DNA of 64,000 bases, from positions 2,077,001-2,141,000 of the forward strand of contig NZ_CP094351.1 of the NCBI RefSeq assembly GCF_022807995.1, in the 5' to 3' direction. Position 1 is the first letter of the stretch; every line of letters begins with the position of its first letter. Positions 29,199 through 38,303 of the stretch are shown piece by piece. The notes beneath the pieces were generated by a model. It saw nothing but the letters and a program-made list of their open reading frames with translations. It had not been told where the DNA came from and ran no database searches. The position numbers were made by a program, and so were the translations under genes. Source of the DNA: Pseudomonas orientalis. GTDB lineage: Bacteria > Pseudomonadota > Gammaproteobacteria > Pseudomonadales > Pseudomonadaceae.

Positions 29199-29915
29199 AT
29201 GCAGGCCATCAACAACATCAACCTCGACTCCCTGGTCGACACCGTCGTCAGCCTCACCGCCGCGTTTGTTCTCGGCGGTCTGATCGGCTTCGAACGCCAA
29301 TACCGCCAACGCACCGCCGGTTTGCGTACGAATGTGCTGGTGGCGGTCGGCGCGGCGATTTTTGTCGACATGGCCAATCGCCTGGGCGGTGCTGAAGGCG
29401 CGGTGCGTGTGGTCGCGTATGTGGTGTCGGGTATCGGTTTTCTGGGGGCCGGTGTGATCATGCGCGAGGAGGGCAATGTGCGCGGGCTCAATACGGCCGC
29501 CACCCTGTGGGCTTCGGCCGCGGTCGGCGCCTGTGCAGGAGCTGACCTGATCCTCGAAGCTTTACTGGGCACGTTGTTCGTACTGGCGGCCAATACCTTG
29601 CTGCGGCCGATCGTCAATAACATCAACCGTCAACCGCTGGACGTGGTCTCGGCCGAGGTGACCAACATTCTCTATGTCATCGCGCGGCGCAGCCAGCAAC
29701 AGGCAGTCATGGTGCTGTTGGAAGCCGAGCTGGCGCGGTGCAACTACCCGGCCAGCGATGTCGATGTACGACCCTTTGGCAGCGAAGAGGTCGAAATAGA
29801 GGCCACCCTCGCCGCGACATCGGTCGACGGCGACGAGCTGGACGCCTTGGTGGCGCGTATTTCCACCTCCAGCCTGGTGGTGCAGGCGTTCTGGAGTCCC
29901 AGTACCACCGACTGA
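29199..29915 (+). CDS. mgtC: MgtC/SapB-family membrane protein
   Basis: 238-residue protein: five hydrophobic N-terminal segments with family marks [33 protein letters not shown] and [16 protein letters not shown], then a soluble C-terminal ACT-like domain (about 150-235). MgtC aids growth at low Mg2+ and lowers F-type ATPase activity in other bacteria. ATG 29199 follows GGAG at eight bases. Second gene of the mgtA operon. Confidence 0.92.
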   Translation: MQAINNINLDSLVDTVVSLTAAFVLGGLIGFERQYRQRTAGLRTNVLVAVGAAIFVDMANRLGGAEGAVRVVAYVVSGIGFLGAGVIMREEGNVRGLNTAATLWASAAVGACAGADLILEALLGTLFVLAANTLLRPIVNNINRQPLDVVSAEVTNILYVIARRSQQQAVMVLLEAELARCNYPASDVDVRPFGSEEVEIEATLAATSVDGDELDALVARISTSSLVVQAFWSPSTTD

Positions 29916-30219
29916 TCCGCCTGTATGCACAGCCCTGTGTGCCAATATCGACTAGGCTTTTCGTGAAGAAAAATCCTACAAGTAGTCAGGACTATCCCTT
30001 CAATCAAAACGTCATTGCATTGTTAAGGTTGGGCACTTGCGGCTGGTCGCTCGTTCTGGTCCAGGCGTGATTGCTCGTGATGTTTCAATGGAAGGGACCA
30101 GGCTGCGAGTGGTTATCGTCCTGAGGAGGGTGCAGTACCGTTTGTCGGAACTGTCATTTCTCACAGGTACCTAGGTCCCATTTGATATGTAAGGGTATGT
30201 TGATCGCCTAGGGGTGTGT
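29916..30219. other. Intergenic region before the two-component system
   Basis: About 300 bases with no supported gene. It ends in the promoter and ribosome site of the response regulator (CTAGGGG). A short AT-rich segment at about 29965-30020 could hold a promoter; nothing more specific is visible. Confidence 0.4.
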
Positions 30220-30846
30220 ATGAGCAAAGCATTAATCGTGGATGACCATCCGTTTATACGTGCGACGGTCAAGCATCTGCTGAAGCTGGAAGGATTCGAT
30301 GAGATTTATCAGGCGGGTGACGGTGCGGATGCAATGCAGTTGGCGCGGGAGCAACGTCCCGAGCTGATCATCCTTGACCTGGCGATGCCCAAGCTGGGTG
30401 GGCTGGAGGTGATCAGCCGGATCAAGGCCCTGGGCCTGCCGTGCAGGATCCTGGTGCTGACCTCCTACCTGGCCGTATTTTTTTCCACCCGCTGCATGCG
30501 CGCCGGGGCCATGGGGTTCGTGGCCAAGACCGGCGAGCTGGATGAGCTGCAAAAGGCCATCCGAGCGATCCAGTCAGGCTATAGCTGTTTCCCGAGCCTG
30601 CCCACCAGCTCGGTTCGCCGTGACGACCTGCAGGAAACCGAGCGGCAGATGATCGAGTGCCTGTCGGACCGCGAATTGACCGTCTTGCAGAAGTTGGCCC
30701 TGGGGCTGGGCAACAAGGAAATTGCCGAAGACATGCTGTTGAGCCACAAGACAATCAGTACTTACAAGACACGTCTCAAGGAGAAACTGCGGATGTCCTC
30801 AGTCGTGCACCTGTCCAAATTTGCCCAGCGCAATCATCTGATCTGA
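30220..30846 (+). CDS. BvgA/EvgA-type response regulator
   Basis: 208-residue NarL/FixJ-family regulator: receiver domain (VDDHPFIRATV; phospho-acceptor Asp in LIILDLAMPKLGG near residue 52; LVLTSY; lysine in VAKTGE) and a C-terminal LuxR-type HTH (LSDRELTVLQKLALGLGNKEIAEDMLLSHKTISTYKTRLKEKL). ATG 30220 is chosen over the GTG two codons upstream. It is followed after six bases by the hybrid kinase, an EvgA/EvgS or BvgA/BvgS arrangement, so the kinase is its phosphodonor. Confidence 0.92.
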   Translation: MSKALIVDDHPFIRATVKHLLKLEGFDEIYQAGDGADAMQLAREQRPELIILDLAMPKLGGLEVISRIKALGLPCRILVLTSYLAVFFSTRCMRAGAMGFVAKTGELDELQKAIRAIQSGYSCFPSLPTSSVRRDDLQETERQMIECLSDRELTVLQKLALGLGNKEIAEDMLLSHKTISTYKTRLKEKLRMSSVVHLSKFAQRNHLI

Positions 30847-30852
30847 TTTGAA

Positions 30853-33800
30853 ATGATCGCCATCGCGTTCAAGCGGTTCGCCACGTTACTCTGGTTGAGC
30901 CTGTTGCCCATGGTCGCGATGGCTCTTGATGAGCCCAATGTTCTGCGGCTGTTGGGCCACTCTCGTATCGACCCTCCCATCGTCACGCTGCCAGAGCCGG
31001 ACTGGCGCTGGTTGCGCGAACGGCGCAGATTGCTGATGGGGGTGTCCGCTCCCGATTACGCGCCTTTCGACCTGACCAATAACCGTGAGGAGCTCGAAGG
31101 GATTACCGCCGATTTTGCGGCGTTGATCAGCCAGGCCCTGAATATTCCGATTGAGGTCCGGTGTTACGAAACCCGCGATGAAGTGATCGAAGCCCTCAAG
31201 CGAGGCGATGTGGACTTCCTCGGTTCGGCCAATGGCTATGAGGCGGGCGACCCGCAACTGACCCTGTCTCGCTCCTACGCCAACGACCAGCCCACCCTGG
31301 TGACCCGCACCAACGACAGCCAGGCGCTGACTGACGACTTGGCAGGCAAGCGGGTGGCGATGCTTTATCACTATCTGCAGCCCGAGGTGGTACGGGCATT
31401 TTACCCGCGTGCCAGGGTGGAGTTGTTTTCGTCGGCCTTCGAGGCGATCGGCGCAGTGGCGTTTGGGCGTGCCGATGTGTATCTGGGCGATGCCATCAGT
31501 ACCAATTACCTGATCAACCGTAACCAGCTCAACATTGTGCGCATGGCGGATTTTTCCACCCTCGAAGTCAACCCTTTCGCCTTTGCGTTCACCCGGGAGA
31601 ATACGCGGCTGCCGCCGATCATCGACGCGGCGCTGGAGGCAATCCCCGCAGGCGAGCAGATGGAAATATTGCGCCGCTGGAGCGGTGGCAACCTCGGTAT
31701 CGTCGGCACCGGCCGACTGCACCTGAGCGCCAGTGAACAACGCTGGCTCCTCAAGCATCCGCGGGTCAAGGTCGCGGTGCTCGACAAACTCCTGCCGCTG
31801 TCAGTCATCGATGACGAGGGGCGGTTCGAGGGCCTGAGCGCTGAGGTGCTGTCACGTATCAGCCTGCGCACCGGCTTGAAGTTTGACGTGGTACCGGGCA
31901 ATTCGATACCGGGCCAGATCGACCAGGTCAGCGCGGGCGCGGCGGATATGCTGGCGGTGGTGACCCCCAGCGTCGAACGCGCCGAAAAGGTGCGGTTTAC
32001 CCGGCCCTACCTGACCAACGCGTTGGTGCTGGTCACTCGGGTAGATGAACACAGTCCGATTACGTTGGAGGATATGGTGGGCAAGCGCCTGGCGATGATC
32101 AGCGGCAACGGGCTGCGCGAGATCATTACGCGGGACTTTCCCGGTGTCATGTTTATCGATGTAGACAGCGCGGAACAAGCGATGGCGATGGTGGCGAAAG
32201 GCGAAGCGGATGCGGCGGTCAATTCGCTGATCGGCGCACGCTACATGATCGCTCGCTATTACCGCGATCGGTTGCGCATTACCAGCACGGTCGGCTCCGA
32301 GCCTGCGCGCATTACGTTCGGGGTGAACCGGAGTCAGCTGGAGCTGTTTTCGATCCTCGACAAGGCGCTGCTGAGCATCACCCCGCAGGAAATGGATGAG
32401 ATGATCGCCCAATGGCGCAGCGAGGTGATTATCGAAGACAGTTATTGGCTGCGTCATCGCAACGTGATCATCCAGGGATTCGGGCTGGCCGCGCTGTTAT
32501 TGATCATCACGCTGAGCTGGGCCATTTATCTGCGCGGTCTGATTCGCAAGCGCGTCCAGGCCGAACGGGCCTTGAGCGACCAGATGCGCTTTATGAGCGT
32601 CCTGATCGACGGCACCCCACACCCGATTTATGTGCGTGACCGGCAGGGCCGATTGATGGCCTGCAATAACGCTTACCTCGACGTATTTGGCTATAAGCTC
32701 GAAGATGTGATTGGTAAGACCGTGGTCGAAACCGACGCCGGCAACCTGCCCCAGGCTCAGTCGTTCCATCAGGATTACCTGCGTTTGATGGCCGAAGGCG
32801 AGCCGCAGATTCATGACCGAATACTCAAGTTGCCCAGCGGCGAGGCCCTGACCATCTACCAATGGATGTTGCCGTACCGCGACGGTGACGAAAAAGTGGT
32901 GGGCATGATTGCCGGTTGGGTGGACGTCAGCGAGCGCCAGCAATTGTTGGGGCAACTGCAGGAAGCCAAGGACGATGCCGACGCCGCCAACCGGGCGAAG
33001 ACGACTTTTCTGGCGACCATGAGCCACGAGATCCGCACCCCAATGAATGCGGTGATCGGCATGATCGAACTGGCCCTCAAGAGCGCCGAACAGGGCTTGG
33101 CGGACCGGGATGCCCTGGAGGTGGCGTCGGAGGCTTCGCGCGGCATGCTGGAGTTGATCGGCGATATTCTCGATATCGCGCGGATCGAATCCGGTCATCT
33201 GTCGTTGGTCCTGGAACCGGCCAATCTGCACGAATTACTGACGTCGGTGGCGCGCGTGTTTGAAGGCTTGGCGCGGGCCAAGGGGTTGGCGCTGCAGGTT
33301 GAACTTGATCCGTTGATCGACCGCGTGGTGCTGGTTGACCCGCTGCGCTTCAAGCAGGTGGTGTCGAATCTGCTGAGCAATGCCATCAAGTTTACTCACA
33401 ATGGCCAAGTCAAGCTGGGGGCTCATGCCACGTTCGAAGGCGAGCACCTGAAATTGCAGCTGTGGGTGGCGGACAGCGGGATCGGCATCAGTGCCCAGGA
33501 CCAGTTGCGCCTGTTCAGCCCGTTTATCCAGGGCAGCAATAGCGAACAGTCGGCACGTAGCGGTTCCGGGCTGGGGCTGGTGATCAGTCGTAACTTGTGC
33601 GAAATGATGGGAGGGCGGTTGCATTTGAGCAGTGTGCTGGGGCAGGGCACGCGACTGGATGTGACGTTGGCGTTGCTCATGACCGCTGCAGTGCCGCAGG
33701 AAGAGGCGGCGAGCGCTCCGGTATCGCCGCCTCATAGCTTGAGTATTCTTGTAGTGGACGACTATCCGGCCAACCGTTTGCTGCTGGCTCGGCAACTGAG

Positions 33801-34464
33801 TTTCCTGGGACACCGCATCACCACGGCCGAGGACGGTATTCAAGGGCTAGAGTGCTGGCGGGCGGGGCAGTTCGACGGTGTCATTACCGATTGCAATATG
33901 CCATTTAAGAATGGCTACCAATTGGCGCGGGATATCCGTGTCCAGGAGCGTGAACGAGGCCTGTTGCCGTGCCTACTTTTGGGCTTCACAGCCAATGCCC
34001 AGCCCGAAGAGGCCGAGCGCTGCCGACAAGCCGGCATGGATGGTTGCTTGTTCAAACCCACCGGTATCGACGACTTGCGCGTGGCACTGGCATCACGCTC
34101 CACCTATGTCCCCAGCCCTGAAGCAGCGGCTTTCGATCTGAGTACCCTGATCACGCTGACAGGGGAGGACCGCCAGGCGCTCAGCGAGCTGTTGATACCT
34201 TTGCTCGACAGCCTGGCGGCGGACCGTGCGCTATTGCCGGCGTTGCAGCGCAAGGTTGACTTCGCCAGGCTGCATGACCTGGCTCATCGCGCCAAAGGCG
34301 GTGCACGAATGGTCAAGGCACGCGAGTTGATCTTGCGCTGTGAGGCGTTGGAGGCCGCCTGTGAAAGACAAGACCGCAACGCGCTGGGGGCGGTGATCGA
34401 CGGTGTGGAAGAGGCGATCACCGCGTTACATGTGGGGCTGAGCGTTGAGTGCAATCAGCTTTGA
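30853..34464 (+). CDS. BvgS-like hybrid sensor histidine kinase
   Basis: 1203-residue unorthodox kinase. In order: signal peptide (1-24), two periplasmic solute-binding (Venus flytrap) domains (about 55-280 and 295-530), one TM (about 540-560), PAS (about 575-695), HisKA with His725 in ATMSHEIRTPMNA, HATPase (NLLSNAIKF, DSGIGI, GSGLGL), receiver with Asp1013 in ITDCNMPFKNG, and an Hpt domain with His1145 in LAHRAKGGARM. Phosphate would flow His-Asp-His-Asp to the upstream regulator. The ribosome site is weak and the gene is probably translationally coupled. Confidence 0.93.
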   Translation: MIAIAFKRFATLLWLSLLPMVAMALDEPNVLRLLGHSRIDPPIVTLPEPDWRWLRERRRLLMGVSAPDYAPFDLTNNREELEGITADFAALISQALNIPIEVRCYETRDEVIEALKRGDVDFLGSANGYEAGDPQLTLSRSYANDQPTLVTRTNDSQALTDDLAGKRVAMLYHYLQPEVVRAFYPRARVELFSSAFEAIGAVAFGRADVYLGDAISTNYLINRNQLNIVRMADFSTLEVNPFAFAFTRENTRLPPIIDAALEAIPAGEQMEILRRWSGGNLGIVGTGRLHLSASEQRWLLKHPRVKVAVLDKLLPLSVIDDEGRFEGLSAEVLSRISLRTGLKFDVVPGNSIPGQIDQVSAGAADMLAVVTPSVERAEKVRFTRPYLTNALVLVTRVDEHSPITLEDMVGKRLAMISGNGLREIITRDFPGVMFIDVDSAEQAMAMVAKGEADAAVNSLIGARYMIARYYRDRLRITSTVGSEPARITFGVNRSQLELFSILDKALLSITPQEMDEMIAQWRSEVIIEDSYWLRHRNVIIQGFGLAALLLIITLSWAIYLRGLIRKRVQAERALSDQMRFMSVLIDGTPHPIYVRDRQGRLMACNNAYLDVFGYKLEDVIGKTVVETDAGNLPQAQSFHQDYLRLMAEGEPQIHDRILKLPSGEALTIYQWMLPYRDGDEKVVGMIAGWVDVSERQQLLGQLQEAKDDADAANRAKTTFLATMSHEIRTPMNAVIGMIELALKSAEQGLADRDALEVASEASRGMLELIGDILDIARIESGHLSLVLEPANLHELLTSVARVFEGLARAKGLALQVELDPLIDRVVLVDPLRFKQVVSNLLSNAIKFTHNGQVKLGAHATFEGEHLKLQLWVADSGIGISAQDQLRLFSPFIQGSNSEQSARSGSGLGLVISRNLCEMMGGRLHLSSVLGQGTRLDVTLALLMTAAVPQEEAASAPVSPPHSLSILVVDDYPANRLLLARQLSFLGHRITTAEDGIQGLECWRAGQFDGVITDCNMPFKNGYQLARDIRVQERERGLLPCLLLGFTANAQPEEAERCRQAGMDGCLFKPTGIDDLRVALASRSTYVPSPEAAAFDLSTLITLTGEDRQALSELLIPLLDSLAADRALLPALQRKVDFARLHDLAHRAKGGARMVKARELILRCEALEAACERQDRNALGAVIDGVEEAITALHVGLSVECNQL

Positions 34465-34541
34465 TCCCATGAGTGGCCATTCGGAGGTTTTGGGAGAAGT
34501 CCTACGTGAAGGGGGAATATGCCTGATTTTGTCTTCAGAAT

Positions 34542-34553
34542 TTGTCCGGACAA
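34542..34553. promoter_or_regulatory. 12-bp palindrome
   Basis: TTGTCCGGACAA in the 130-base gap between the hybrid kinase and the receiver-like gene, 45 bases before its start. A possible operator. Confidence 0.3.
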
Positions 34554-34597
34554 TGGGCGACGCTCACTGACGAGCGCTGCCTGCCCAGAGGTTTGCC

Positions 34598-35020
34598 ATG
34601 CCGAATAAAGCACTGACCATCCTGATCGCCGATGATCTGCACTTGCAACGGCTGTACATTGAAAAGATGCTGAACCAGTTGGGGTACCACCGGATTGTGC
34701 CGGTGCAGACTTTTGAAGAAGTCCAGATCCTCACCGCTATCCCGGCCGAACCGTTCGATGTGCTGATCATCAATGCGGGGCTGGCCGCGCATGCGAGTGG
34801 GCCTCACCCGCAGGCACGCCATGTGCTGGTATACGACCACCTGGACCTGAATGCACCCGCCGACGCCATGCCGACCGTGTCGGTGCGCCTGCCGGGCGTG
34901 CCGGATAATGTCAACCTCGAACATTTCATGGAAATCATCGACCCGCCCCACGCCATGACCCGCTTGCGGGTTTTGCCGTGGTTAAGGACATTATCCCGCT
35001 CGCCGGCCGTCGGAGCGTAG
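34598..35020 (+). CDS. Degenerate receiver-domain protein
   Basis: 140-residue protein that resembles a stand-alone response-regulator receiver: LTILIADDLHLQRLYIEKMLNQLGY (acidic pocket ADD) and a beta-3 strand FDVLIINAGLAA. The position of the phospho-acceptor aspartate is Asn, and the usual lysine loop is not evident. It therefore probably cannot be phosphorylated in the normal way. It follows the BvgS-like gene, as small receivers often do in such loci, and may act as a phosphorylation-independent partner or decoy. Start ATG 34598 with AGAGG upstream. Confidence 0.7.
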   Translation: MPNKALTILIADDLHLQRLYIEKMLNQLGYHRIVPVQTFEEVQILTAIPAEPFDVLIINAGLAAHASGPHPQARHVLVYDHLDLNAPADAMPTVSVRLPGVPDNVNLEHFMEIIDPPHAMTRLRVLPWLRTLSRSPAVGA

Positions 35021-35066
35021 TCCGGGCTGACGTGTGTGGGGCTGATCAATCGGTAGCCTTAGCCAG

Positions 35067-36146
35067 TCACTTTGTATCTTTGTGTTCACGAAGGCGCTCG
35101 GCGGCACTGCGCAGCAACTGCTCTGTGCCCGCCCAACCCAGGCAGCCATCGGTCACTGACACGCCATAGGTCATGGACGGGCTCAGGGGCTGGCAACCTT
35201 CGAACAGGTGGCTTTCGAGCATCATGCCGATCAACGACGTGTCGCCCCGCAGACGTTGCTCCAGCACGTCGTTGAACACCGCTGGCTGGCGCAATGGGTC
35301 TTTACCGCTGTTGGCGTGGCTGCAATCGACCATGATGCGTGCAGCGACCTTGGACTTGGCCAAGTCGTGTTTTACCTGGGACACGCTCTGCGTATCGTAG
35401 TTTGGCCCGCGGTGGCCGCCGCGCAGCACCAGGTGGGTGTCGGGGTTGCCCGGAGTCTGGATGATCGCCGGGTGCCCCTGGCTGTCGACGCCAAAGTGAC
35501 GGTGCGGGTGCGAGGCCGAACGCATAGCGTCGCAGGCAATCGCAACGCCGCCGTCGGTACCGTTTTTGAAACCCACGGGCATGCCCAGGCCGCTGGCCAT
35601 TTCGCGGTGGATCTGCGATTCGGTAGTGCGCGCGCCAATCGCGACCCAACTGAGCAGGTCGTCGAAGTAGCCGGCGGCCATGGGTTGCAACAGCTCGGTG
35701 GCGACCGGCAAGCCCAGGCGCAGCATCTCACGCATCAATTCCCGGGACAGGGCCAGGCCTGCGGCCATGTCATCGCTGCCATCGAGGTGCGGATCGTAAG
35801 CCAGGCCTTTCCAGCCAATGGTGGTGCGGGGTTTTTCGACGTAGGCGCGGATGACCAGCAGCATCTGGTCGCTGACTTCAAGCGCCAGCTTCTTCAGGTT
35901 GCGCGCGTATTCCATGGCCGACTGCGGGTCGTGTATCGAGCACGGGCCGACAATCACCAGCAAGCGCGAGTCCTGGCCATCGAGGATGGCGCGTACGGCG
36001 TGGCGGTGGGCATGCACCTGTTCATTGAGGAACGGGCTGAGGGGCAGTTGATGCTTGAGCTCATGGGCACTGGGCAGGCGCTGGGTCAGGGCTTCATTGG
36101 CGCTGGTCAGCGTAGAGACGGGTAAAGCGGCGACTGAGGCGTTCAT
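35067..36146 (-). CDS. 3-deoxy-7-phosphoheptulonate (DAHP) synthase
   Basis: 358-residue type I DAHP synthase, first step of the shikimate pathway (PEP plus erythrose 4-phosphate). Conserved marks are LVIVGPCSIHDP, EKPRTTIGWKGL, ATELLQPMA, GARTTESQIHRE, GFKNGTDG, LRGG, VDCSHANS and an E-S-H metal site. The ATG at 36146 follows AGGAAAC; the in-frame codon at 36212 has no site. Which aromatic amino acid inhibits it cannot be read safely. Upstream are two aromatic-rich leader peptides and a terminator, indicating attenuation by aromatic amino acid supply. Confidence 0.93.
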   Translation of the reverse strand: MNASVAALPVSTLTSANEALTQRLPSAHELKHQLPLSPFLNEQVHAHRHAVRAILDGQDSRLLVIVGPCSIHDPQSAMEYARNLKKLALEVSDQMLLVIRAYVEKPRTTIGWKGLAYDPHLDGSDDMAAGLALSRELMREMLRLGLPVATELLQPMAAGYFDDLLSWVAIGARTTESQIHREMASGLGMPVGFKNGTDGGVAIACDAMRSASHPHRHFGVDSQGHPAIIQTPGNPDTHLVLRGGHRGPNYDTQSVSQVKHDLAKSKVAARIMVDCSHANSGKDPLRQPAVFNDVLEQRLRGDTSLIGMMLESHLFEGCQPLSPSMTYGVSVTDGCLGWAGTEQLLRSAAERLREHKDTK

Positions 36147-36193
36147 ATTCAAGGTTTCCTGGGCAAGCGGCGGGCAATTCCCGCACGCTTGGC

Positions 36194-36346
36194 CTACTGG
36201 GGTGTTCGACAATTGGCCGTATCGGCTACGTGTGTTGGCTTGCCACCAAGAGGTGACCGGTCGGAGGCGGCAGGCTGTCCCGAACGGAGCTGGCTAAATC
36301 GCCATGCAGCACAAGTGTCGTAGCGGTAATAGGTGGCGTAGTTCAT
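36194..36346 (-). CDS. Second leader peptide (Tyr-rich)
   Basis: 50-codon minus-strand frame starting MNYATYYRYD with AAGGA well placed before the ATG at 36346. It has four Tyr in its first nine residues, then Trp and Phe soon after, ending about 50 bases before the DAHP synthase start. It sits between the attenuator-type terminator and the enzyme gene. Ribosome stalling on Tyr codons here could tune expression further. It could instead be a non-regulatory small protein; the tail is not conserved-looking. Confidence 0.55.
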   Translation of the reverse strand: MNYATYYRYDTCAAWRFSQLRSGQPAASDRSPLGGKPTHVADTANCRTPQ

Positions 36347-36403
36347 GTGGTGATTCCTTCAAGTGTGTTTGATTGAGCAAATTAGCAGGGCCTGAAAAAA
36401 CAA

Positions 36404-36433
36404 AACCCCCGGTCGGGAAGCCGACCGGGGGTT
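36404..36433 (-). terminator. Attenuator-type Rho-independent terminator
   Basis: Perfect 13-bp stem AACCCCCGGTCGG / CCGACCGGGGGTT with a four-base loop. Read on the minus strand it is followed by TTTTGTTTTTTC. It lies about 50 bases after the first leader peptide and ahead of the DAHP synthase gene, so reading past it is required for expression. An AGGGGT segment near 36452-36457 could compete for the 5' arm. Confidence 0.8.
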
Positions 36434-36483
36434 AGATTTCTCTGGCAGGCGACCCCTTGAGTAGTGGGCGCCGATTTCAGGTA

Positions 36484-36618
36484 TCAGGCGCGCCAGTGGC
36501 TAAACCAATACCCAAAATAAAAGCTGACCAGTGCGCTCGAACCGTTCACACGGGTAGCCGACACCGAGCGCAAGGCGCTGGCGGCAGGGCAAACCTGAGT
36601 GTGGGTGAGTGGCAACAT
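36484..36618 (-). CDS. Leader peptide for DAHP synthase attenuation
   Basis: 44-residue peptide; ATG 36618 has TTGGAGAC eight bases upstream. The C-terminus FYFGYWFSHWRA contains three Phe, two Tyr and two Trp within ten residues just before the stop. A strong terminator follows after about 50 bases. This is the canonical layout of ribosome-mediated attenuation: scarcity of charged aromatic tRNAs stalls the ribosome and favours read-through into the enzyme gene. Seen directly in sequence; the regulatory role follows from known attenuators. Confidence 0.8.
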   Translation of the reverse strand: MLPLTHTQVCPAASALRSVSATRVNGSSALVSFYFGYWFSHWRA

Positions 36619-36764
36619 GGTAAGTCTCCAAATGATGTTGGGCAGCTTACTAGAGCTTCGCGGGTGGATTCAATCAGTAATTTCTATCGCGCAGCGGGAC
36701 TTACGGCTATGGCGTGAGTGTCGATATGATGACGACGTCCCACACTGATTACCGGAATCCGACC

Positions 36765-37514
36765 ATGACTGCCTTGACCCTCGCTGCCGCGCAAACCGTT
36801 TCAATCGCCGGCGATGTAGACGCCAATATCGCGCGACACCTGGTGTTCATGCAGGCTGCAGCCGCACGGGGTGTGCAACTGCTGGTGTTTCCAGAGCTGT
36901 CATTGACCGGCTATGAGCCTGCGCTTGCAGGCGACTTGGCGATCGCGCCTGAAGCGCCACTGCTCGCGCCATTGCGCGAGATGGCGCGGGAGCTGCGGTT
37001 GACGGCCGTGGTGGGAATGCCGATCCGCCTGGCGCCTGAGGCGGGTGTGCTGATTGGCGCTTTGGTGCTGGGAGCTGATGGCTCCCTGGCGGTCTACACC
37101 AAGCAGCATCTGCATACGGGCGAGGAAATCGCGTTTGTTGCGGGGCAGGGCGGCGCTGCGCTGGAATGGGGGGATGATCGTATCGCACTGGCCGTTTGCG
37201 CTGACTTTTCCCACGCTAGTCATCCGCACCAGGCGGTGCTGGCGGGCGCCAATATATACGCCGCAGGCGTGTTGATCAGCGAGAGCGGCTACGCGACGGA
37301 CAGCGCGCTTCTCCAAGGCTATGCAGTGGAACACCGCCTCTTGGTGTTGATGGCTAACCATGGCGGCCCCTCTGGTGGCTGGACCTGTGCCGGACGCAGT
37401 GCGATCTGGGCCACCGATGGCCGGTTGCTTGCAGCGGTGCCCGGCGGCGGCGAAGCGCTGGCGATCGCCTGTCGCGATGACGAGCGCTGGGTTGGACAAG
37501 TGGTGGTCTTGTAA
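36765..37514 (+). CDS. Carbon-nitrogen hydrolase (nitrilase superfamily)
   Basis: 249-residue amidase/nitrilase-fold enzyme with the Glu-Lys-Cys triad visible: E in VFPELSLTGYE, K in YTKQHLHTGEE and C in LAVCADFSHASHP. It hydrolyses a non-peptide C-N bond in a small amide; substrate not identifiable. ATG 36765 (MTALTLAAAQ) fits the family start; an in-frame GTG at 36714 is the alternative. The stop codon abuts the start of the GNAT gene, so the two are co-transcribed and translationally coupled. Confidence 0.87.
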   Translation: MTALTLAAAQTVSIAGDVDANIARHLVFMQAAAARGVQLLVFPELSLTGYEPALAGDLAIAPEAPLLAPLREMARELRLTAVVGMPIRLAPEAGVLIGALVLGADGSLAVYTKQHLHTGEEIAFVAGQGGAALEWGDDRIALAVCADFSHASHPHQAVLAGANIYAAGVLISESGYATDSALLQGYAVEHRLLVLMANHGGPSGGWTCAGRSAIWATDGRLLAAVPGGGEALAIACRDDERWVGQVVVL

Positions 37515-37946
37515 ATGACCTTCCACCTGCGCGCTGCAACGGACCAGGACCTGCCCTTTGCACGGAACCTGACCCACCAGGCAATGAACCCCTATTACCT
37601 GCAAAACCAGTTGCTGTGGTCCAACGATGGCTTCGATACGGCCTGGGCCGGTCGGGAAAACTGGATGATCTGCCAGGACGACAGTGTGCTGGGGTTCATC
37701 AGCCTGAGCTGTGACAGCAACGCGCTCTATATCCGCGAATTGCATATGCTTGAGCAGTACCGTGGGCTCGGCGCAGGCAGCTGGGTGCTGCAACAAATGG
37801 CGTTGAAAGCCCGCACGCTGGGGCTGTTGCGTCTGACCGTATTCAAGACCAATCCGGCCAAACAGCTTTATGAGCGCATGGGATTCAGCGTTATCGGTGA
37901 GGAAGACAGCTTCTGGCGAATGGAGCGCGTCTGTCGCTTAAGCTAA
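37515..37946 (+). CDS. GNAT-family N-acetyltransferase
   Basis: 143-residue GNAT enzyme that transfers acetyl from acetyl-CoA. It shows motif A as LHMLEQYRGLGAGSWVLQQM (the R-G-x-G-x-G/A acetyl-CoA loop) and a C-terminal KTNPAKQLYERMGF. Start ATG directly follows the TAA of the amidase gene. The substrate is unknown; the coupling suggests a joint small-molecule modification role. Confidence 0.88.
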   Translation: MTFHLRAATDQDLPFARNLTHQAMNPYYLQNQLLWSNDGFDTAWAGRENWMICQDDSVLGFISLSCDSNALYIRELHMLEQYRGLGAGSWVLQQMALKARTLGLLRLTVFKTNPAKQLYERMGFSVIGEEDSFWRMERVCRLS

Positions 37947-37981
37947 AGGCATGCGCCGGATCCTGATAAGCGCATACTGGA

Positions 37982-38221
37982 TCAGGAGCCGATTTCCTGA
38001 TCGTTGTTCCGGCCTTCAGCCTCAGCAAGGATAATCCCCTCTTTCATGCCCAAAAGGACCGCTACCTTATGGGCCTCCCCACGCCGTCCCTTTTTGCGCC
38101 CAGCGAGCACTTGATAGGTGGTGGCCGGATCGACGCCGTGTTCACGGGCGAACGCCTGAACTGACTTTCCTTGATGTTCCAGCCAGGCCTTGGCTTGTGC
38201 AGCAGTACGGATTCCGGGCAT
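37982..38221 (-). CDS. Phage-type DNA-binding protein (BcepMu gp16-like)
   Basis: 79-residue helix-turn-helix protein resembling the gp16 family of Mu-like phages: AKAWLEHQGKSVQAFAREHGVDPATTYQVLAGRKKGRRGEAHKVAVLLGMKEG. Divergent from an XRE repressor gene with 82 bases between, like a phage immunity switch. No other phage structural genes are present, so this pair is a relic or domesticated regulator module upstream of gacA. Confidence 0.8.
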   Translation of the reverse strand: MPGIRTAAQAKAWLEHQGKSVQAFAREHGVDPATTYQVLAGRKKGRRGEAHKVAVLLGMKEGIILAEAEGRNNDQEIGS

Positions 38222-38239
38222 AGTTCAAAACCGTTCAAG

Positions 38240-38252
38240 TTCGTTTAACGAA
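38240..38252. promoter_or_regulatory. Candidate repressor operator
   Basis: TTCGTT-T-AACGAA, a perfect 13-base dyad in the short divergent promoter between the gp16-like gene and the XRE repressor. Nearby CCGTTCAAGTTCG has a related half-site. Confidence 0.5.
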
Positions 38253-38303
38253 GAGATGAGAGTGTCACCTCTTGGGGTGTGCCAACTAGGATCATACATC
38301 CAA

